From Bradyrhizobium tropiciagri (lineage in GTDB: Bacteria; Pseudomonadota; Alphaproteobacteria; Rhizobiales; Xanthobacteraceae): DNA of 64,000 bases. Each line of letters starts with the position of its first letter. Positions within the stretch are counted from its first letter, which is position 1. The translations under genes and the position numbers were made by a program. Below are positions 15,806 to 25,201 of the stretch, one piece after another. Location: positions 62,001 to 126,000 of the forward strand of contig NZ_LFLZ01000004.1 of NCBI RefSeq assembly GCF_001189845.1, in the 5' to 3' direction. The notes below the pieces were generated by a model, which saw nothing but the letters and a program-made list of their open reading frames with translations, did not search any database and was not told where the DNA came from.

Positions 15806-17611
15806 ATGACCAGCCGTGGCGAACCGACCAAAGCGGGTGGTTATCTGTCGCGCGCCAACGAGGTCGCATTGCTCGACGAGCCGCCGCTGACTGGCGAGTG
15901 CGGTTTGCCGGACCGGCGCGCCGTCAGTATCCGCTGGATGGCGGGAACGATTCTGATTGGCGCCGCGGCCGTCGCGCTGCTGTGTGGCGCGCTGCGCGGC
16001 GCATTTGGCTATCGCGCGCGATTCGCAGCATCGCCGGTCGTTTCGCTTCCGCGCTTCACAGGGCAGGTGGTCGACGAGGCGCGGCGCGGCGATCGCCTGG
16101 ATCGGAGGCCCAGCCCACAAGGCAATTCTTCAGCACTCAAGATCGAGCAATTGAGCGATGCCGGCGCGGTCCGTCGATTTACCCGCGTGTCGGCGCGGCT
16201 GGCGGAGATCGATCCCGAACCGCAACAGGACCATCGTCGCGAGGCACCGGCGGACGGCAAGGACGAGCAGCGCGCGAGTTCGCAAGTGGTGTCGGAGTTA
16301 CCGGCCATCATACGGGCAGGTCCGTCACGCCGTGCGCTGCCGGGCCGCACCAGCGCCTATGCGGCCGATGAAGACGCGCCACATTCGCTTGCTCCGATCG
16401 GTGACGCCGTCAACGTCACCAGCCTTCCGAAATCTCCGTCGGCGCCGCGTCACCATCGGCACGTCATCATCGCGAGAGCTGGTGACACGCTGTCGGCCAT
16501 TCTGCGCGCGCTTGCCGCAGCTGCGAAAGATGCGCCTGCGATCCTTGCCGCTTTCCCGTCGCCCGGCGGTCAAGCGACGCTGTCCGGCGGCGAGAAAATC
16601 ACGATCGTCGAGCAGAGCGGAGATACTGCTTCGTCACGCGGCCAAGTCGCGAAAGTGTCGATCGAACGGGCGGACTCCACCGTGGCGGCCGTCGGTCGCA
16701 CCGATAGCGGCCAATACCAGGCGATCGCGCCGGAACAGCCGGACGTCGCCTTGCGGAGCGAGAGCTCGCTACGCGATTCGATCGACACGCACTCGGTGCC
16801 CGGTGAGACGCTGCGTGACGGCCTCAACGCGCTTGCGCGTTCCAATCACGTCGACGAGGGGATCGTCGCTGAACTGATGCGGCTGTGTGGCCGCGATTTC
16901 GACCTCGACGAGCCGCTCGGCGACAGCGATGCGGCCGAGATCATCTATGCTCCCAACGACATTGGCCAGCCGGAGCTGGTTTTCATCGACTTGGCGGCGG
17001 GCGGGCAGACGCGCCGCTATTATCGCTTCACGGCACCGGACGATGGCAGCTCCGACTTCTATGATGAGGACGGCCAGTCCATCACCAAGTTCCTGCTGCG
17101 CAAGCCGGTCGTCAGCGGGCGGCTCGGCGACGGTTTCGGCTGGCGCATTCATCCGATCCTTGGCGACCGCCGCTTCCATGAAGGCGTCGATTATGCCGCG
17201 CCCTATGGTTCGCCGATTGCGGCGGCAGGCGCCGGCGTCGTCGAGACCGAAGGGTTTGAACCCGGATACGGGAAATATATCCGCATGCGTCACGATCGCG
17301 GCTACGAGACCACCTATGCCCACATCGCGAGCGTCCCGTCCGGGCTGAAGGTCGGAGACCGTGTTCGTCAGGGCGAGACAATTGCCTATGTCGGATCGAC
17401 AGGGCTCTCGACCGGACCGCATCTCTATTACGAGGTGCGGATCAACGGCCGCAATGTCGATCCGCTCCGGATGAAACTGTCAGGCGGCCGGGTGCTGCAA
17501 GGGGATCTCCTTGGCGCCTTCGACCGGCAGCGCGACAGCATCAACCAGCTCGCTGCCGCATCCGCATTTTCGCGGCCGCAGCGTGGCTCCGACCACCGGC
17601 CGCCGACGTAG
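15806..17611 (+). CDS. M23 family metallopeptidase-like protein with altered HxH motif
   Basis: The protein has 601 residues: a cytoplasmic N-terminus, one helix (about 44-67), a long Pro/Arg/Ala-rich region, a LysM-like segment (RAGDTLSAILRALA), and a C-terminal LytM/M23 domain (about 435-565). The first metal motif H458-x3-D462 (FHEGVDYA) is intact. In the second, normally HxH, the sequence is H539-L-Y541 (GPHLYYEV), so the second His, a zinc ligand in LytM, is Tyr. It could be a non-catalytic amidase activator (EnvC/NlpD-like) or have altered metal binding. Such proteins act on or regulate peptidoglycan cleavage in the periplasm. It stands alone, convergent with the Na/Pi transporter gene. 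Confidence 0.85.
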   Translation: MTSRGEPTKAGGYLSRANEVALLDEPPLTGECGLPDRRAVSIRWMAGTILIGAAAVALLCGALRGAFGYRARFAASPVVSLPRFTGQVVDEARRGDRLDRRPSPQGNSSALKIEQLSDAGAVRRFTRVSARLAEIDPEPQQDHRREAPADGKDEQRASSQVVSELPAIIRAGPSRRALPGRTSAYAADEDAPHSLAPIGDAVNVTSLPKSPSAPRHHRHVIIARAGDTLSAILRALAAAAKDAPAILAAFPSPGGQATLSGGEKITIVEQSGDTASSRGQVAKVSIERADSTVAAVGRTDSGQYQAIAPEQPDVALRSESSLRDSIDTHSVPGETLRDGLNALARSNHVDEGIVAELMRLCGRDFDLDEPLGDSDAAEIIYAPNDIGQPELVFIDLAAGGQTRRYYRFTAPDDGSSDFYDEDGQSITKFLLRKPVVSGRLGDGFGWRIHPILGDRRFHEGVDYAAPYGSPIAAAGAGVVETEGFEPGYGKYIRMRHDRGYETTYAHIASVPSGLKVGDRVRQGETIAYVGSTGLSTGPHLYYEVRINGRNVDPLRMKLSGGRVLQGDLLGAFDRQRDSINQLAAASAFSRPQRGSDHRPPT

Positions 17612-17632
17612 CGCAGGCCGCAGCCCGGTTGA

Positions 17633-19315
17633 TCAGAGCCGCCCGGGCGCCGGAAGCTCGGCTGCCTCCACCGCATTCCTGCGATCGGCCGAGGTCTCGC
17701 CGGCGGCGTCGAGCACGGGATAGGCGACCGAGCAGATGTGCGAATGGATGCGGCGAAGGTCGCGCAGCACGTCGAGATGCAGCGAAGTGGTCTCGATGGT
17801 CTCGGGCCGGCCTTCGCGCAGCCGCTCCAGATGGCGGTCGACGGCAGCGAGTTCCGCCGCGCGCAGTGCCGCCTTCTCGGTGAGCAGCTGGCGCGCCTCG
17901 TTGGCATCGCTCGACATGAACACGCCGAAGGCGATCCGCAGCGAGTCGATCGTGCGCTTATGGAACGCCGACAATTCCTCGGCGCCTTCGGCGGAGAATT
18001 GCAGGCGATGCTTGATCTTCTTGGTCGCAAGCTCGCTCAGGTTCTTGTCGATGATGTCGCCGATGTGCTCGAGATTGATCGCGAACGCGACGATCTCCAT
18101 GGCGCGCTGACCCTCGCGCTCGTCCAGGCTGCCGCGGGTGAGTTTCGTCACGTAAAGCTTGATTGCCTCGTTCAGCCGGTCGACGATGTTATCCATCTTC
18201 GATACCTGGTCGACCAAAGCGCGATCGTTGGTCAGCATCGCCGCCATCACCTTGCGCAACATCGCCTCGGTGTGGTCGCCCATATGCAGCACCTCGCGCG
18301 CGGCATCGGCCAGCGCGAGCGAAGGCGTCTCCAGCGCGCTCTCGTCGAGATAGCGCGGCCGTGACGGATCGGTCTCCTGTGCCCGCTTGGGCAACAGGCG
18401 CTCGAGCAGACGCGCCATGTGGTCGAGAACGCCGATGAACAGCAGCGCGGTCGCAACGTTGAAGGCGATGTGGAACAGCGCGGTCGCCTTGGCGAGATCG
18501 GGCTGCCAGGCGTAGATGGTCTCCGTGATCGGGCGCAGGAACGGCGCCACCAGCAGGATGCCGACGACACGGTTGACCAAGTTCCCAACCGGCAGCCGGT
18601 AGCTCGCCGGATTGTCGCGCCGCGCGCCCTCCAGCAACGGATTGACGGCGCTGCCGAGGTTGGCGCCGAGCACCAGCGCGAACGCGGCATAGGGGGAGAT
18701 GAACTGGGAATAGGCCAGCGACATCACGAGCAGCACGCTGGCGACGCTGGAATGGACCAGCCAGGTCACGACCGCTCCGATCAGGATGCAGAGCACGGGA
18801 TCGCCGGTGATCGCGTTCAGGAACACGCGCACACCCGGGGCATTCTCGGCCGGCGCCATCGTATCGAGTAGGATATGCAGCGCGAGCAGCATCAGGCCGA
18901 GGCCGATCGAGACGCGGCCGAGATCCTTGATCCGCGAGCGCGGTCCGCTGCGGAATGCGACGAGGCCGGCGATGAACAGCACCGGCGCCACCGCCGCGAC
19001 GTTGAATGACAGCACCTGCACGATCAGCGTGGTGCCGATATTGGCGCCAAGCATGATCGCAAGCGCGGGCACCAGGCTGACGATCTCCTCGGCGGCGAAG
19101 GAACTGGTGATGAGGGCGGTCGCGGTCGAGCTCTGGAGCAGGGCGGTCAGGCCGAGCCCGGCGCCAAGGGCGGTGAACCGGTTGCGCAGCGCTCTCGCCA
19201 GCAGCAGCCGCAAGTCGGGCCCGAAGGCTCGCAGGATCCCGCTATGGACCATGTGCAGGCCCCACAGCAGGAGCGCGACGCCCCCCATCAGATCAAGCAG
19301 AACAAGACTTCCCAT
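17633..19315 (-). CDS. Na/Pi cotransporter family protein (NptA type) with PhoU-like tail
   Basis: The 560-residue protein has an N-terminal transport domain (about 1-310) with the duplicated PF02690 fold: the first repeat has LLQSSTATALITSSF, and the second has a diverged VHSSVASVLLVMS. GANIGTT and GANLGSA loops accompany them. The C-terminal half (about 340-545) is a helical PhoU-like domain (EVLHMGDHTEAMLRKV, NLEHIGDIIDKN). Related proteins move phosphate with sodium across the inner membrane. The PhoU part may control the transporter or sense phosphate. The gene is single, convergent with the M23 gene (21 nt between stops). Confidence 0.9.
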   Translation of the reverse strand: MGSLVLLDLMGGVALLLWGLHMVHSGILRAFGPDLRLLLARALRNRFTALGAGLGLTALLQSSTATALITSSFAAEEIVSLVPALAIMLGANIGTTLIVQVLSFNVAAVAPVLFIAGLVAFRSGPRSRIKDLGRVSIGLGLMLLALHILLDTMAPAENAPGVRVFLNAITGDPVLCILIGAVVTWLVHSSVASVLLVMSLAYSQFISPYAAFALVLGANLGSAVNPLLEGARRDNPASYRLPVGNLVNRVVGILLVAPFLRPITETIYAWQPDLAKATALFHIAFNVATALLFIGVLDHMARLLERLLPKRAQETDPSRPRYLDESALETPSLALADAAREVLHMGDHTEAMLRKVMAAMLTNDRALVDQVSKMDNIVDRLNEAIKLYVTKLTRGSLDEREGQRAMEIVAFAINLEHIGDIIDKNLSELATKKIKHRLQFSAEGAEELSAFHKRTIDSLRIAFGVFMSSDANEARQLLTEKAALRAAELAAVDRHLERLREGRPETIETTSLHLDVLRDLRRIHSHICSVAYPVLDAAGETSADRRNAVEAAELPAPGRL

Positions 19316-19647
19316 ACGTCGTGGATATCCCGGTAAATTCGAGTCGAAGGGTTCACGCTATAGAGCCAATTGACCCGCGATCAACCCCTTTGTTCCCGCT
19401 GGAACCGAAGCGAGGGAAGAGGTTGCAACGAAACAGGCCGGCCAATTGTGGCGGCCGGCTCCGGGACCGGGACAGCCCTAAACCACGTGCCGCTGCTTGG
19501 CTCAGATCGGACGGCGACCTGTCGAGCCCGGTAAACGAATCCTAGAGATGACCGTTCAATTGCGATTGGATCCGCTAGGCAGTTCCCAATCTTTCCCCGC
19601 TATGAAGGTGGAAACGAGAAGCTGTCCAGCAAGGCTTGGGGATCAGT
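19316..19647. other. divergent intergenic region
   Basis: This separates the Na/Pi transporter gene (-) from the PilZ gene (+). It should hold both promoters, but I cannot pick a convincing -35/-10 pair. No gene or repeat is seen. Confidence 0.3.
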
Positions 19648-19893
19648 ATGTTTGTCAATCGCCGCAAGAGCGAACGCCGTGAGTGCCGGAGCGTCGCCAA
19701 AATTCAATTGGGCACAGGGTCGTTGCCGCGTGACTGCATGATCACCGACATCTCGGCCGGCGGCGTCAAGGTGATCGCCGAATATCTCGAGATACCGCCG
19801 GAATTCACCATCATCCTCTCGAGCGGCAGTCCGCGTCAGTGCCGCCTGGCCTGGCGGATCGGGCACGAGTTCGGCGCCCAGTTCGTCGACTGA
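19648..19893 (+). CDS. PilZ domain protein (81 aa)
   Basis: This is a minimal PilZ domain. It has the RRxxR element (NRRKSERRECR, residues 4-14) and the D/NxSxxG element (DISAGGVKV, about residues 32-40), which together bind cyclic di-GMP in this family. The barrel ends with LAWRIGHEFGAQFVD. ATG 19648 gives the usual MFVNRRKSERR start. A longer frame from 19636 is rejected. It probably acts as a small c-di-GMP receptor; the partner is unknown. The neighbouring Tad pilus genes make a link to surface attachment plausible but unproven. Confidence 0.88.
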   Translation: MFVNRRKSERRECRSVAKIQLGTGSLPRDCMITDISAGGVKVIAEYLEIPPEFTIILSSGSPRQCRLAWRIGHEFGAQFVD

Positions 19894-19926
19894 TTCGAGC
19901 ACAGAGCCGGTGGTCGGCCCGGCACG

Positions 19927-19947
19927 CCGGCCCCGCTTCGGGGCCGG
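19927..19947. terminator. 9-bp GC hairpin after the PilZ gene
   Basis: CCGGCCCCG and CGGGGCCGG flank a CTT loop, 33 nt past the PilZ stop. No T-run follows, so it is a candidate terminator or a dispersed palindrome. Confidence 0.45.
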
Positions 19948-20033
19948 ATGACGGCGAGATGATGGCATCCTTAACCGGAACTTAGGGTTAAGCTGTGAGC
20001 ATCCCGGAACCTTCGCTGTTCCGAGTCTCGTTG

Positions 20034-20858
20034 ATGTCTGAGAAACTACCCCGACCCCCTGGCCGCATGAACCGTCTCGCCGGCTCGGTATCCGCCGTGA
20101 TCCTGCTGATCGGGCTGTCCGCCTGTCAGACCTCGGGTCCGTCCGACATCACCGGGTCACTGGGCGAAACGGCGGAGGCCACGCCGGCTCCCACCGATCC
20201 CCGGCGCGACATTGCGACCTATCACGAGCGCGTCCGTGCCAACCCGAAAGACACCGATGCCGCGCTGAAATACGCCCGGGCGCTCCGTGCCACCGGCCAG
20301 CGGGCCCAGGCGGTCGCCGTCATGGAGCAGGCGGTGCTGGCGCAGCCCAGCAACAAGGCGCTGCTCGCCGGCTACGGACGGGCGCTCGCCGACAACGGCA
20401 ATTTCCAGCAGGCATTCGACGTGCTCGGGCGCGCCCACACGCCGGAAGATCCGGACTGGCGGATCCTGTCGGCGCAAGGCGCCGTGCTCGACCAGCTCGA
20501 GCGCCACGACGAGGCCCGCCAATATTATGCGAGCGCCCTCAAGATCGTGCCTGATGATGCCTCGGTGCTCTCCAATCTCGGCCTGTCCTACCTGCTGTCG
20601 AAAGATCTGCCGAAGGCCGAGGAGACGCTGCGCCGCGCCCGAGAGCGCGCACCTGGCGATATGCGGGTACGCACCAATCTCGCCGTCGTGGTCGGCCTGG
20701 AGGGCCGCCAGGCCGAGGCGGAAACCATCATGAAGGCCGATCTGCCGCCGGAGCAGGGCTCAGCCAATGTCGCCGCATTGAAGCGGCTGCTGGCGCGCAG
20801 GGACGCAAGCCGCACCGACGCGGACAAGATCCCGGTCGCGACCAGCCGTCGCGACTAG
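20034..20858 (+). CDS. tadD: TadD-like TPR lipoprotein of the Tad pilus system
   Basis: The product is a lipoprotein of about 274 residues with tetratricopeptide repeats. The signal peptide ends in the lipobox L-S-A-C (GLSACQ), so it is anchored in the outer membrane. TPR-like units cover about residues 60-240: ALKYARALRATGQ, ALLAGYGRALADNGN, VLSNLGLSYLLSKDLPKAEETLRRA. TadD serves as a pilotin or assembly scaffold for the Tad secretin. The start is uncertain: GTG 19995, ATG 20034 and ATG 20067 are all in frame, and ATG 20067 gives the tightest signal peptide. The gene is convergent with cpaE and 23 nt from it. Confidence 0.8.
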   Translation: MSEKLPRPPGRMNRLAGSVSAVILLIGLSACQTSGPSDITGSLGETAEATPAPTDPRRDIATYHERVRANPKDTDAALKYARALRATGQRAQAVAVMEQAVLAQPSNKALLAGYGRALADNGNFQQAFDVLGRAHTPEDPDWRILSAQGAVLDQLERHDEARQYYASALKIVPDDASVLSNLGLSYLLSKDLPKAEETLRRARERAPGDMRVRTNLAVVVGLEGRQAEAETIMKADLPPEQGSANVAALKRLLARRDASRTDADKIPVATSRRD

Positions 20859-20881
20859 ATCAGTCGACGTCTCAAGTCAGG

Positions 20882-22150
20882 CTAGCCCGCAGCGCGGCGT
20901 CCATCATTGCGGCGCGACTGCAGCTTCTTGAGGATCGGCGACAGGAATGATTCGCGGGTCTCGGCGAGGTCGGGGCGGCCGGTCAGGCGCTGCGCGATTT
21001 GCAGGAAGGTCCTGGTGGTGCGGTGACGCGCGGAGACTTCCGCGATCATCTGGCCGTTGTTGGCAGCTTCACCGAACAGCCTGCAATCGAACGGGATGGT
21101 CGCGATCGGCTGGCTCTCGATCGTCTTGGCGAAGTCCTTGACCTCGATCTCGGGCCGCTTCGACATGCCGACCTGGTTCAGGCAGTAGAGCGGCGGCCGG
21201 TCGTTCGGACGTGCGGCCTTGAGCAGGTTCATCATGTTCTTGGTATTGCGCATGTTGGCGAGGTCGGGTTCGGCAACGATCAGGATGTCGTCGGCGGCGA
21301 CCAGCACGCGCTTGGTCCAGGCGGTCCACTGATGCGGGACGTCGAGCACGATGCAGGATGTGGTCATGCGCATCGTATCGAAGATGGCGTCGAAGGCTTC
21401 GGCGCCAAAATCGTAGACCTGATCGAGCGTGGCCGGGGCCGCCAGCAGGCTGAGATGGTCGCCGCATTTTGCGAGCAGGCGTTCCATGAAGGCACTGTCC
21501 GGACGTTCCGGCGCGAACACCGCGTTCGCGATGCCCTGTGTCGGATCCTGGTTGTAGTCGAGCCCGGCGGTGCCGAAGGCGAGGTCGAGATCGACAACGA
21601 CCGAATCCAACCCGAGGTCGCGCGCGATGGTCCAGGCGACATTGTGGGCGATGGTCGAGGCGCCGACGCCGCCCTTGGCGCCCGCGACCGCGATCAGGCG
21701 ACCGACCGAGACCGCTTCGGAGGACGAGAACAGACCGCAGATCGAGCGCACGATGTCGAGCACCTTGACCGGCCCGATCACGTAATCGTTGACGCCGCGC
21801 CGGACCAATTCGCGATACGGCGCAGTCTCGCCGGGCGCGCCGAGCACGACAACGCGGGTGCCGGGATCGCAGACCGTTGCGAGCTCATCGAGAGCGGCGA
21901 GCAAATCGGTGTCCGGCTCGGTCTCCAGCATGATGACATTGGGCGTCGGCGCCTTGTGATAGGCATCGATGGCCGCGGCGATGCCGCCCATGTGGACGGA
22001 GAGGTGAGCCTTGGCGAGCCGGCGGTCGTCGGCGGCGGCGCGCGCCGTTGTGGCGGTCGCGACGCTGGCGCAGAACGCCTGCACGGAAATCCGCGGCGCC
22101 GGCGCGATGTGGTCGTTGGTGTGCTGTGGCTCGTCTTGTTGTTCGGTCAT
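20882..22150 (-). CDS. cpaE: pilus assembly ATPase-like protein CpaE/TadZ
   Basis: The 422-residue protein has an N-terminal atypical receiver-like domain (about 20-140; VIMLETEPDTDLL, RVVVLG, GVNDYVIGP) and a C-terminal MinD/ParA-like ATPase domain. The deviant Walker A reads K159-G-G-V-G-A-S-T, with Ala at the second-lysine position, as is usual in CpaE/TadZ. VVVDLDLAFGTAG and CIVLDVPHQW follow. TadZ/CpaE proteins position the Tad apparatus, often at a pole. Its start overlaps the cpaD stop (ATGA), and it is the last gene of the cpaBCDE run. No cpaF follows; a convergent tadD-like gene comes next. Confidence 0.9.
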   Translation of the reverse strand: MTEQQDEPQHTNDHIAPAPRISVQAFCASVATATTARAAADDRRLAKAHLSVHMGGIAAAIDAYHKAPTPNVIMLETEPDTDLLAALDELATVCDPGTRVVVLGAPGETAPYRELVRRGVNDYVIGPVKVLDIVRSICGLFSSSEAVSVGRLIAVAGAKGGVGASTIAHNVAWTIARDLGLDSVVVDLDLAFGTAGLDYNQDPTQGIANAVFAPERPDSAFMERLLAKCGDHLSLLAAPATLDQVYDFGAEAFDAIFDTMRMTTSCIVLDVPHQWTAWTKRVLVAADDILIVAEPDLANMRNTKNMMNLLKAARPNDRPPLYCLNQVGMSKRPEIEVKDFAKTIESQPIATIPFDCRLFGEAANNGQMIAEVSARHRTTRTFLQIAQRLTGRPDLAETRESFLSPILKKLQSRRNDGRRAAG

Positions 22151-22887
22151 TTCCCGGCGTCGCTCAGCTTGGCTCTATCGGCTTCAGGGTAGGTGGTCGC
22201 GGTCGTCTCACCCTTGCTGTATTTCTGGAACGCGATCGACCGGCGCGGAGTGTAGGATGCGGTCTCGGTCCGCGGCTGTTCGAGGTCGGACGGATTGGCG
22301 ACCATCGCAGCCAGATTGCGCTGGGTGGCGCAGCCGAAATTGTCCCACTGCTTGTTCTCGTTGTAGCTCGGATTGTAGATCGAGGGACCAAGGTCGGCCG
22401 GCCACACGCCGCAGGGCCCGGCGACCGCGGCCATCTTCGGATAGCTGAGGCGGATGGTCGGCAGCGCGCGCGGATCGTCGAGGCGGTAGGAGCGCCTGGT
22501 GATGGCGTGGGCGGGCACACCCATCGACGCCAGGACGCCGCGGATTTCCTGATACACCGCCTGCGCCGAGCGCGCATTCGCGGTGTCGGCGGGCACGTCG
22601 ACCGCGATCGCGCCGGTGCCTTCGCGGCGCCAGCTGCGGGCGAGCCCCATGACGTCGTCGCGCTGGGTTTCGGTGAGATTGCCACGGGCGCGGCCGACGA
22701 ACACGACGATGGATTGTTCGCCCTCGGTGACCGCGATCGGATGCCGTTGCCGGTAGTCGTCGGGCACGGTGCCGGTAACGACATCGCCGGTCAGGTTGCA
22801 GCCGCCGAGCGCGATCGCCGTGGTGACGAGCGCGCCGAACAGCGACAACGTCCGCGCGTGACCTGCATGTGTGTTGCGTATCGTCAT
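22147..22887 (-). CDS. cpaD: pilus assembly lipoprotein CpaD
   Basis: The 246-residue protein has a lipoprotein signal (MTIRNTHAGHARTL, hydrophobic core, IALGGC lipobox). Family features include a DYRQRHPI segment, then GEQSIVVFVGRARGNLT, and a C-terminal part with NFGCATQRNLAAMVANPSDL, the most conserved CpaD stretch. CpaD is thought to support the Tad secretin at the outer membrane. ATG 22887 is preferred to the upstream TTG because it starts the signal peptide. The end overlaps cpaE (ATGA). Confidence 0.9.
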   Translation of the reverse strand: MTIRNTHAGHARTLSLFGALVTTAIALGGCNLTGDVVTGTVPDDYRQRHPIAVTEGEQSIVVFVGRARGNLTETQRDDVMGLARSWRREGTGAIAVDVPADTANARSAQAVYQEIRGVLASMGVPAHAITRRSYRLDDPRALPTIRLSYPKMAAVAGPCGVWPADLGPSIYNPSYNENKQWDNFGCATQRNLAAMVANPSDLEQPRTETASYTPRRSIAFQKYSKGETTATTYPEADRAKLSDAGK

Positions 22888-22917
22888 AGGATCCCCCAAC
22901 CCCTTCAGGTCCGCGCC

Positions 22918-24384
22918 TCAGTCGATGATGAAGCCGAAATTGACCGGCGTGGCGCCGATCGGCTCGGCACGGGCGGCAACGCCGTAGATGCGATTGACGC
23001 GCGCCAGCAGTGCCGACTGCGCGTCGGAAGCCGGTGCGAAGCCGTCATCGGGACGCGACAATTCCTTCTGCGCAACCGCGCGCACCACGTAGGGCGTCAC
23101 GATGACCATGAGCTCGGTCTCGTTGTTGACGAAGTCCTGGCTCCGGAACAGCTGTCCGAGCACCGGGATCTGATCGACGCCGGGCATGCCATTGATGGCC
23201 TGCTTGGTCTGCTCCTGGATCAATCCGGCCATCGCGATCGAGCCGCCGGAGGGCACTTCCAGCGTGGTGTCGGCGCGGCGGGTCTTGATCGAGGGAATCG
23301 TCGTGCCGCCCTGGCCGCCGGTCAGCGCGTTGTCCATCGAGACTTCGGAAACCTCGGTCATCACCTTCAGGCTGATGCGTCCCTCGGACAGCACCACCGG
23401 GGTGAAGTTGAGCGAGATGCCGAACTTCTTGAAGCTGACGGTCTGGACGCAATTGCCGATCGTGCCCGTGCTCGAGGTCTGGCAGGTCACGCCGGTCGGA
23501 ATTGGAAACTCGCCGCCTGAGACGAAGGTCGCGGACTCGCCGGAGATCGCCGTGAGGTTCGGCTCGGCGAGCGTCTTGACCACGCCTGCGCTCTCCATCG
23601 CGCGCAGCGTCGCGGTGACGGTCGGCACGCCGAGCTTGTTCAGGGCCGCGCCGGTCAGCACGTTGCCGGTGAGCGGCCCGTTGTTGGCGGTGAAGGGGTT
23701 GGCGTTGTTGAAGACCACCGCGGCAGTGCCGTAGTTCATGTTGGCGGTGAGATCGACACCGAGCTGCTTGACGACGTCCCGCCGCACCTCGGCGACGGTG
23801 ACCTTCAGCATCACCTGGTCGCGGCCGCGCACCACGATGGAGTTGACGACCTTGTCGGGGCTGCCGACGAGCTTGGCGGCGATGTCGCCGGCCTGCTGGG
23901 CCTCGACCGGGCTCGCCACCGTGCCGGTCAGCACCACGCTTTCGCCGACGCCCTCGATCTGGACGCCCGGCAGCATCTGCTTCAGCGCGGCGCGCATGCC
24001 GTTGAGGTCGCGCTTGATCGCGATGTCGTAGGAGGCGACCTGGTTGCCCTCGGCGTCGAAGAACACCACGTTGGTCTGGCCGACCGCCGCGCCGATGATG
24101 TAGGCGCGCTGGGCCGAGCGGATCACCGCGTTGGCGATCTTGGGATCGGCGACCAGAACGTCCTTGGCCTCGCGCGGCAGGTCGACCACGACCGACTTGC
24201 CGACGCCGAGCGACACGAACCGCGTCTTGGCGGCAATGCTGCTCGTCACCGCGACATCCGCGTTCTTGTCCGGATCGGTCGCGCTGGCGAGGGCAGGGAT
24301 CAGCATCAGGGCGGTGACCGCCGAGATCGACAGCGAACGGACCAGGGTGGTCCGCATCGCCAGTTGTTTTGCAGCCGTTGTCAT
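22918..24384 (-). CDS. cpaC: Tad pilus secretin CpaC (RcpA)
   Basis: The 488-residue protein has a signal peptide (SLSISAVTALMLIPALASA). The N-terminal pilus-secretin domain follows (KTRFVSLGVGKSVVVDLP, VLVADPKIANAVIRS), then a BON-like segment (VSPVEAQQAGDIAAKL type) and the secretin core (about 260-440) with EFPIP, FTPVVL, ISLKVMTEVSEV and a near-terminal VIVTPYVVRAV. It forms the outer-membrane pore of the Tad/Flp pilus. ATG 24384 is chosen because upstream residues from 24471 look like translated leader. It lies 13 nt after cpaB. Confidence 0.93.
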   Translation of the reverse strand: MTTAAKQLAMRTTLVRSLSISAVTALMLIPALASATDPDKNADVAVTSSIAAKTRFVSLGVGKSVVVDLPREAKDVLVADPKIANAVIRSAQRAYIIGAAVGQTNVVFFDAEGNQVASYDIAIKRDLNGMRAALKQMLPGVQIEGVGESVVLTGTVASPVEAQQAGDIAAKLVGSPDKVVNSIVVRGRDQVMLKVTVAEVRRDVVKQLGVDLTANMNYGTAAVVFNNANPFTANNGPLTGNVLTGAALNKLGVPTVTATLRAMESAGVVKTLAEPNLTAISGESATFVSGGEFPIPTGVTCQTSSTGTIGNCVQTVSFKKFGISLNFTPVVLSEGRISLKVMTEVSEVSMDNALTGGQGGTTIPSIKTRRADTTLEVPSGGSIAMAGLIQEQTKQAINGMPGVDQIPVLGQLFRSQDFVNNETELMVIVTPYVVRAVAQKELSRPDDGFAPASDAQSALLARVNRIYGVAARAEPIGATPVNFGFIID

Positions 24385-24397
24385 ATCGAAGCCCCCA

Positions 24398-25201
24398 TCA
24401 CTTCTGTGTCGTCTGAGAGCTCGGGATGCCGAAACGCACCACCCTGATGCTCTCGCCCCGCTTCGGGGCATGATCGCTGGTCTCGTCGGTCTTCTCGTTG
24501 ACGTCGGCGATGCTGCGCAGCGCCAGCGCCAGCGTGCCGCTCTGCCGCGCGCGCGCGAGCGTCTCGGCCTGTTCGGGCTTGAGCTCGAGGGTCACGGTCT
24601 TGCCGACGAGGGAGTTGTTGCCGTCCTTCTCCTTCGGCGCCTGGTCGATCGCCAGCACGCGAACATTGGACAGCAGGATTTCGGTGGTGATGATGTCGCG
24701 GCCGCCCTGCACCTGATCGGGATTCTTGTCGCGCCGCGACAGGATCACATCGACGCGATCGTTGGGCAGGATGAAGCCGCCGGCGCCGGTCTCCGGCGAG
24801 ATTTCCGTGGAGATCGCGCGCATGCCGGAGGGCAGGATCGCGGCCATGAAGCCGCTGCCATTGGCCTTGACCAGTTTCTGGTCGCGGATCGGCTCGCCGA
24901 CGATGAAGGGAGCCCGTGCGATCGAGCCGATGACGTCCTTCATGGCGTCGGCATTGGCGTCCTGGCGGATGAATGCGCTGCTGGCGGTCTCGGCCGGCCA
25001 GCGCTGCCATTGCACGTCTTCAGCCTTGACCGACTGACCAAGTCCGATGTCGGACTTCGCCACCAGCACCTCGACGGTCGGCAGTTGTACCACTGGCGGC
25101 GCGACCGGCGCCGGTTTGCGATCGCCGCTGCTCGCGAGATACATGGCCGCGAGGCCTGCGACGCCGGCGATGCCGAGGACCACGATGCGTGCCGTCTTCA
25201 T
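24398..25201 (-). CDS. cpaB: Flp pilus assembly protein CpaB (RcpC)
   Basis: The 267-residue protein has one N-terminal membrane helix (MKTARIVVLGIAGVAGLAAM), a SAF domain (VEVLVAKSDIGLGQSVKAEDVQWQRW style, about 43-110) and the RcpC-type C-terminal domain (FILPNDRVDVILSRRD, then TVTLELKPEQAETLA). It acts in the periplasm with the CpaC secretin. It is the first gene of cpaBCDE; its promoter should lie in 25202-25486. Neither a pilin nor a CpaA prepilin peptidase gene is next to it. Confidence 0.92.
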   Translation of the reverse strand: MKTARIVVLGIAGVAGLAAMYLASSGDRKPAPVAPPVVQLPTVEVLVAKSDIGLGQSVKAEDVQWQRWPAETASSAFIRQDANADAMKDVIGSIARAPFIVGEPIRDQKLVKANGSGFMAAILPSGMRAISTEISPETGAGGFILPNDRVDVILSRRDKNPDQVQGGRDIITTEILLSNVRVLAIDQAPKEKDGNNSLVGKTVTLELKPEQAETLARARQSGTLALALRSIADVNEKTDETSDHAPKRGESIRVVRFGIPSSQTTQK

